In this document: one piece after another, positions 7,670 through 12,572 of the stretch
Layout: each line of letters starts with the position of its first letter
Numbering within the stretch: the first letter of the stretch is position 1
DNA from: Euperipatoides rowelli
Taxonomy: Eukaryota; Onychophora; Udeonychophora; Euonychophora; Peripatopsidae
Length of the DNA stretch: 12,572 nt
Assembly: GCA_003024985.2 (NCBI GenBank)
Contig: PXIH01S0045201.1
Direction: 5' to 3' (one strand)
Program-made: the position numbers and the translations under genes
The notes under the pieces: generated by a model
Told to the model about the DNA's origin: nothing
What the model saw: the letters and a program-made list of their open reading frames with translations, nothing else
The model's database searches: none

Positions 7670-8149
7670 GTAAGTATTTTATTCTTTTCATTCTTAGCAA
7701 ATTGTTAGCTTTATTCTGCTTACAATTTATTTGAAACACTATAAATGAAACACATTATATGTTCATATTCATCTAATAGTTTGTTTTTTGTTCTCAAATG
7801 ATTTGTTAAAATTTTTCCATTAATGGGAAATTATAATTATTATAGAATATTGGACTGATTCATACATTACCTGTTTGAAATATATTTTATAATAAACACT
7901 TTAAAAATCCTTAATCCTTACTTGCAAATTAATTAAAAAAAAAAAATAGTCAAAGTTGTTATTATGATTAACACTACTCTGTGTCACTAGCAGTTGCTAT
8001 GACAACATGCTATGTCTACAAACTATTTTGTACATGCAATTATTGATAAAAATGTTATATTATACATTTATATTATACTTCAAAAGCATTATATAACCAT
8101 GTCAAAAGTCCAACATTATTTTATTTTACTAATCAATCTCTATCACTAG
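7670..8149 (+). other. Putative 480-bp intron
   Basis: It runs from GTAAGT at 7670 to CACTAG at 8148-8149. TACTAAT (8127-8133) sits 17 bases before the terminal AG and is very close to the ideal branch-point sequence, with a short pyrimidine-rich stretch after it. The interior is AT-rich with no other recognisable content. It is called as an intron only because the two neighbouring candidate exons agree in phase. Confidence 0.4.
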
Positions 8150-8217
8150 GGACAAATAGTTTACCAGCAGTGCCAGGATATTTTTTTCCATGTGTGTTGT
8201 TTGCAATATCAACTTAA
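8150..8217 (+). CDS. Candidate terminal exon in phase with 7526-7669
   Basis: It follows a CTATCACTAG acceptor with a strong upstream branch point. Joining the single base left by the previous exon to the first two bases here makes a Trp codon. The frame is then open for 21 codons, including SLPAVPGYFFPCVLF, to a TAA at 8215-8217. An AATAAA lies 58 bases beyond. The hydrophobic tail contrasts with the polar peptide of the previous exon. The match of acceptor, branch point, phase, stop and poly(A) signal is suggestive. Each part is common in AT-rich DNA, so the model is a hypothesis. Confidence 0.35.
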
Positions 8218-8275
8218 GGCAGAAAGTTGTAATATTGTGCCCTAAATTACAAGAAAATTTACAAGAAGCTAAAGG

Positions 8276-8281
8276 AATAAA
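8276..8281 (+). promoter_or_regulatory. Possible polyadenylation signal AATAAA
   Basis: A canonical AATAAA lies 58 bases after the candidate stop at 8215-8217. This hexamer is frequent by chance in DNA this AT-rich. It carries weight only together with the exon model. Confidence 0.25.
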
Positions 8282-8761
8282 TAGGTTACATAATAATACA
8301 ATGATTCAGTAAAGTATGGTAAAAAAAAAAAAATCATTATTAGTGTTGTGGGATAGGCTTTTATAATATCGGAAGTAAGGGGAATGCCATGGTGCGGGTA
8401 ATACCGCGCATCAAAGTTTTTCATATTATGTGATAAAATTAATAAATATATTTATTACTCCCTTGTTCTGGTTGCAATATGTACCAATAATTGACATAAA
8501 GAATCTTGAATTTTTTTTTAATATAAATGTGTCAGAGTGGAAAAACGAAAAATCAAATATTTCTTGTTATTTTTTGGCTTAAGAAATTAAGAGAATTAAC
8601 ATTTTTTTTTTTTTCAATAATTTTTAGTCAAATATATTCTTAAACGTTAGTGTTTAGAGAATGCTTTCATGTATAGTTTACTTCATTAAGATAAAAGGTT
8701 TGCCTGCTGCGTATAAATTAATATTCAAAACACGAATGGGGGGAAAAACCGTGTGGTCTAT

Positions 8762-8810
8762 TCCTATTATTATTATTATTATGGTAATTATTATTGTTAT
8801 TATTATCCTT
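8762..8810. repeat. ATT microsatellite inside copy 2
   Basis: ATT triplets, interrupted by GGTAATT and GTT, correspond to the AAT run of copy 1 at 2131-2206 on the opposite strand. Confidence 0.8.
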
Positions 8811-8814
8811 TTTT

Positions 8815-9290
8815 AATATTTAATCTTTTCAAATCAACTTAATATGATAAAATTCTTTAGTCTCTGACAATTGCTTGTTCATAAATGATATTTTGACACA
8901 ATATGCGTATTTAATTACAAAACAAAATAATTGGGAAAAGTTGAAAAAATGTTACATTAGTATTTGCGGTATCGGATCAAATTATGTTAATATTTAAAAA
9001 TCTATAACAGATAGAAAAATTCTTAAATATTATTTTTTGTTCTAAATTTTATCAGAAATTTAACTATATAAAAAAAATTACAACAAACCGATTTATTTAT
9101 ATGATTTCATATATAAAAGTCGCTATAAAAAAACAAAAAAAAAAAAACAATTCATTTTACATTTTCCATTGCCGTTTCTCTATCGTTAGAGATAGAATTT
9201 TATGGTTTTGATTTTTGAAATCTGCATTAAATTTTGATTTTAAAAATATATAGCTTTATTCTTTAAACATGTTTTAATTATATTTGTATT
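8815..9290. other. Middle segment of copy 2 absent from copy 1
   Basis: About 475 bases lie between the microsatellite and the inner GC-rich block of copy 2, whereas copy 1 has only about 100 bases there. The segment is AT-rich and lacks a long ORF. It includes a small stem-forming stretch (TCTATCGTTAGAGATAGA, about 9180-9197). It may be ancestral interior sequence deleted from copy 1, or an insertion into copy 2. Confidence 0.55.
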
Positions 9291-9428
9291 NCCCCACCCA
9301 CCACGGTATTACCCCGAGGTGGCAGAGAATACCGTGAAAATGCCATTTTGAACTATTTTCAATATTTACTAAATTTGATATTGTTTTGCACACAATGTGT
9401 ATATACATTTAAAAGTTGGATAACTAAA

Positions 9429-10369
9429 TTTTGTTATTATATATCAGTTATTTTTCAATCTCTTTACATTTATTTTATTCATTTTCAATTAAATAAANTA
9501 GTATTTTAATCCTTGTTTACATTTATTCAGACTTTTTATCTAAAATTTGAGATTTCAATAATTTTTTAAGTTTGGCCATCGTCTTTCCTGGACTCTAGGT
9601 CACTAATCTTGTCAATTTTTGTGTAGCCCTTTTTTTACAGAAGAATTAGTTGATTTCCAATATATTTGTCTTTAGACTGTCAACTCATTTTATTACTGGC
9701 TTTATATCTCCTTTTCTTTACAACTGATTGTAATTGTCTTTTTCTGTTTAAGATATCAATAACTGTGGGAATAACAAACAAAACCTGTTTTTTTTTACAT
9801 TCTGAAAAGTATAATAGAAACTTTATCCTGTTTTGCCAACATCATTTTTATAAGTACCTTTTCAGAACTATAGCATTTTTATTGTTGTTAAATTATGTAA
9901 TGGCCTTTTCTGAATTGTTTCATTCATCATTCTATATAAATCCTATTTGATTTATTTAGAAATACCCATAGTTATTTAACATTTTAATATCTAGATGTAA
10001 ACTTTTCTTTTGTTCAAATTTAGATCCCCTGCTGTTTAAATTAAAGGAAAGTTATCATGTTCCGTGAACATGCTCTTTTGATGTTAACAATTTCTCCATT
10101 TTCTTTTTAACATCACACCTTTGCAGCAAACCAAACTGTGTATTTTTACAGCAATTAAATTATAATATTGTATTTTGTTTTATTGGCCAAATTGGTCTGA
10201 TTATAAAGGTCACTGGATTGGAGCTTTCTTTGTAAATTATTTCAACCACTAAACGCCTGGTATCAAAATTGGTGTTTTGAAAAATAATGACTATTTAATC
10301 CCATACACCATAGAAATCATTCTCTTCCATGTTATACTCTTAGGTTCTTAGAACGCTATGAAAAAGGCT
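9429..10369. other. AT-rich spacer, no gene recognised
   Basis: The stretch contains one open frame of 94 codons at 9666-9950. It is rich in Leu, Phe and Ile, has no conserved motif and fits the base composition, so I do not call it. A short perfect hairpin at 10056-10072 and a 14-base word at 10253-10266 that recurs inside the LINE remnant are noted separately. Confidence 0.5.
10056..10072. repeat. Short perfect inverted repeat
   Basis: CATGTTC and GAACATG are separated by CGT. Such a 7+3+7 palindrome could be a binding site for a dimeric protein, but it does not match a response element that I can name. Isolated palindromes of this size also occur by chance. Confidence 0.4.
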
Positions 10370-10690
10370 CTTAAGATTTGCTGAAGAAGCTCTTGATCTT
10401 ATCAACTGTTCTCCTCTCAGGACACAAACGTGCTCCAAATCACAATAGAATCTCCTATGCAAGAACATTAAAAAATATAGTAACATGTAGGTCAAAGTTC
10501 AACACAGATTCAAAGCAAGAAAACTGGCAATATATCCAATTCAGCTAACTTTCATTAGTATTCTGATGGAAGAGTCGAACACCAAGGGTTTGTGCATGTT
10601 GTTGGAGCATACAGCTAAGGATTTTGTAAGGAACAAAACCTCAGAGAAAATTTCCTGGTCTGTGGCATAGAAACAGTAATCCACGAAAAG
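10370..10690. other. GC-richer island of unknown origin
   Basis: About 320 bases are visibly richer in G and C than their surroundings. Several short frames are open here. One includes RSKFNTDSKQENWQYIQFS (about 10490-10545) and another, MEESNTKGLCMLLEHTAKDF, starts near 10567 and is closed by a stop near 10671. No frame is open throughout, and no splice-site pair clearly frames one piece. The island may be a decayed exon, a processed pseudogene or an old transposable element. I recognise no family. Confidence 0.4.
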
Positions 10691-10963
10691 AAACAGAAAC
10701 TCTAAAAAATAAAACCTTAACTTCTCCTTGAAGCTATTATCCTACACTTTTTCATCTGGTTTTAAAACCCACATATTTCTATTGTATAACCTTAATTACT
10801 GATTTCTGCTGTGAATTCAAGAAATTTGCAAAATATAACACTCTGGAGAAAATCACTATCATTTTACCATACTTTTCTCGTCTTATGAACTTTGTTAAAA
10901 ATATTAATCTGTTAACTAAACCAAAGTAATTCTTTCCTGTTACTTTTTCCAGCACTAATCAGG

Positions 10964-11275
10964 TTGTTATTCCTCATAACTGAATTCAGAACCTTCTTTA
11001 GATTTCAGATTCTAGAAAATCGTAGAAACTTTGCTGAGGCTAATTTCCTTTATAATATTATCAATGCCAAAATTGATTGTCCTATAATACTGCTCTCTTC
11101 TATTAATCTCTATACACCTAAATATTCCTCCAGATCTTTTAGACTATTCTTTACGCCTGGTATCAATACCATTATAGGCTATCTTAACCCCATTCTTCTT
11201 GCAATGATTATACTCAATGATTCCTACCTTATAGTGAATTTAGAGCTTTATGTACACAATTTTTCTCTGATCTAG
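10964..11275 (+). pseudogene. LINE (non-LTR) reverse-transcriptase C-terminal remnant
   Basis: The 103-codon open frame contains, in order, LENRRNFAEANFLYNIIN, IDCPIILLSSINLYTP, RSFRLFF and NPILLAMIILND. This matches the pattern that follows the reverse-transcriptase domain in many arthropod Jockey-like LINEs: an RR-x-LYK-LIN segment, then IDCP-LL-INF-P, then an R-rich strand and a final N-P-x-R-M-x-N stretch. Residues 1-18 do not match and may be non-element sequence. No catalytic reverse-transcriptase motif is present upstream, so the copy is 5'-truncated or eroded. The assignment rests on remembered family pattern, not on a search. Confidence 0.5.
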
Positions 11276-11699
11276 TTGATTATGATAACCTATAATTTTT
11301 AATTAATAATGACATCTTCTGTATACACTGCATTATTTTTATTTTTTTTTATATTTAAACCCTGTAATTTCATCAAACATCAAATTTCTATCATTTTCTT
11401 CTTTTTTTTTTACTGATGTATCTTAATTTTACCAACTTAGATAACTTGATGTTAGCTTTAGATATTTTTTAATTTATCTTAATGTAATTACGTAGGCCTA
11501 AATACATTATCCCCATGTATTGTTCCTTTCTAGGTATCTACATTAATCCCTTTTGTTTATATTTGTTTTTATATAAGTCATCTTGAACTCTTACCTCAAT
11601 TATGTCACTTTTAATACCTATATAGATACCATTTTTGCTTTTACACAAAACTGTAATTGGTCAGTTTCACCATTGTTTTGTTAATAAAATAAAATAAAA
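11276..11699 (+). other. Possible LINE 3' UTR ending in an AATAA-type tail
   Basis: The sequence after the LINE frame is AT-rich without ORFs. It contains a TAGGCCTA word at about 11493-11500. A short tandem of AATAAAATAAAATAAAA lies at 11683-11699, which would suit the terminal simple repeat of a LINE 3' end. The start of different-looking, GC-richer sequence at 11700 is consistent with an insertion boundary. A target-site duplication was not found. Confidence 0.3.
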
Positions 11700-12572
11700 C
11701 AGGACAGACTGATCAATAATCGAGGTCCCATGTTAGCGCTTTGGTGCAAATTCCTTGTTTCTTTAAGTTTGCTACAGCCTTTGTGGGTTATCTTGTCTGT
11801 AATTTGTTTTCCTAGAACTTAAAGGGGAGATATTTTGGAATACAGTAAATCATACTTATATCCTATCAAGATACCAGTAAATAAATATTCTACTTATATT
11901 TGCTATTATACAAGAAAGGAATTTTTGTATCATCGATCTAAAATATTTGTGTTTCCTTGAATTCTTTATAGTAGTAAATTCATTGTTTGTTTTCTACTGA
12001 TTAAAATTATATATTCATACAAATATATGACACATCTAATCAATAATGTATATACTGTAACTAGTAAAAAGGATTATGTGAGGATGTCCGTGTTTGTGTG
12101 TATCAGAGCACATTTTTTTAATATGGAAGTACCACAAAAAATATAATTATACATTTGAATTTATTGTAAGGATTTTGAGAAATATGTAAATGCTTAGAAT
12201 TAAAACTCTTAAGATTGAAACATAATGAGTTGGTATTACAAGAAACAGAAGCTGAAATGGATTGACCTTTTTTCTTTTATTTAATTTATAAAACCACATT
12301 GATGTCATGTAACTTATTTTAGGCATTAACCATGTATAGATTTTGTTCATCTTTGTAATATATCTGTCTCTTTCTCACAAATATAAGTGNTATTAAATAT
12401 CTTTAGGTTTTATGTGTTTTTTATTTTTATTTTATTACTTGCAATAATCATGATAATCATAAATTTTGTGAAGTTTTATTTCATTTTCTAGATTAAAGTG
12501 GTTTATCAATGATTTTTTTTTTTTTTTTTAATTGATTTATGTTTAGTTTTACTAAAAAATATTTGTTTAATT
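11700..12572. other. AT-rich sequence, nothing recognised
   Basis: The first hundred bases (to about 11800) are somewhat GC-richer; after that it is AT-rich with T runs, including a long one near 12511-12529. A minus-strand open frame of 67 codons (12147-12350) has no recognisable features and fits chance. No RNA genes or repeats are seen. Confidence 0.5.

Larger units (their letters stand above)
8369..9428 (+). mobile_element. TIR element (MITE), copy 2, inverted relative to copy 1
   Basis: The left end (TCGGAAGTAAGGGGAATGCC after TA at 8367-8368) matches the terminal repeat of copy 1 with about five differences in 20. From about 8395 to 8760 it aligns closely with the reverse complement of copy 1, including an exact 54-base block (8533-8586 against 2403-2456). 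From 9292 to about 9428 it again aligns with copy 1 (about 1893-2025). Beyond about 9428 the similarity ends and no matching terminal repeat is found, so the right end is lost or replaced. The middle (about 8815-9290) is longer than in copy 1. No transposase ORF is present. Confidence 0.75.

Noticed and set aside
9666-9950. 94-codon hydrophobic open frame
   Set aside because: Residue mix matches AT-rich non-coding DNA; no conserved pattern or start context was seen.
12147-12350. 67-codon minus-strand open frame
   Set aside because: Short, without motif, and expected by chance at this composition.

Overview
This window looks like non-coding nuclear DNA from an invertebrate animal, and an arthropod is my weak preference. 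It is very A+T-rich by eye, with many homopolymer runs. It carries GT-AG splice signals, decayed Ty3/Gypsy and LINE retrotransposon sequence, and small inverted-repeat DNA elements. There are no long intact genes, no bacterial-style operons and no recognisable tRNA or rRNA genes. A few N bases mark uncertain assembly positions (4210, 4654-4657, 9291, 9498, 12390), so this is probably a draft assembly contig. The lineage call rests only on the style of the LINE and Gypsy proteins and is not firm.

Layout, left to right. Positions 1-76 are a trinucleotide microsatellite. Positions 1026-1631 may be a small TTAA-flanked (piggyBac-like) non-autonomous element. Positions 1791-2618 are a clear 828-bp inverted-repeat element (copy 1) with near-perfect terminal inverted repeats and a TA target duplication. 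A GC-richer nested hairpin lies at 3569-3632. A roughly 150-bp tandem repeat runs from 3844 to 4290, is interrupted by the 3' end of a dead Ty3/Gypsy element (integrase zinc finger, integrase core, C-terminal tail, polypurine tract, probable LTR; 4301-5746), and resumes at 5747-5853. A nested palindrome follows at 5854-5921, then a pyrimidine-rich block bounded by 11-bp direct repeats (6103-6515), then about 760 bp of CTGT/CCAT-type tetranucleotide repeat containing a 293-bp internal duplication (6651-7410).

The only gene-like signal is at 7526-7669: a 144-bp exon with strong splice sites. A second candidate exon (8150-8217) is in matching phase, is preceded by a good branch-point motif, ends in a stop codon and is followed by AATAAA. 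I do not recognise the protein.

Copy 2 of the inverted-repeat element lies at 8369-9428 in the opposite orientation to copy 1. The two copies include a 54-nt stretch that is exactly complementary, and they bracket the Gypsy remnant, the satellite and the exon. Further right are AT-rich spacer, a GC-richer island (10370-10690), and a LINE reverse-transcriptase C-terminal remnant (10964-11275) with a possible 3' tail near 11683-11699. The rest is AT-rich sequence without recognisable content. The most interesting parts are the inverted-repeat element family with its recurring internal GGGGAATACC-type motifs, and the inverted arrangement of its two copies around a candidate exon.
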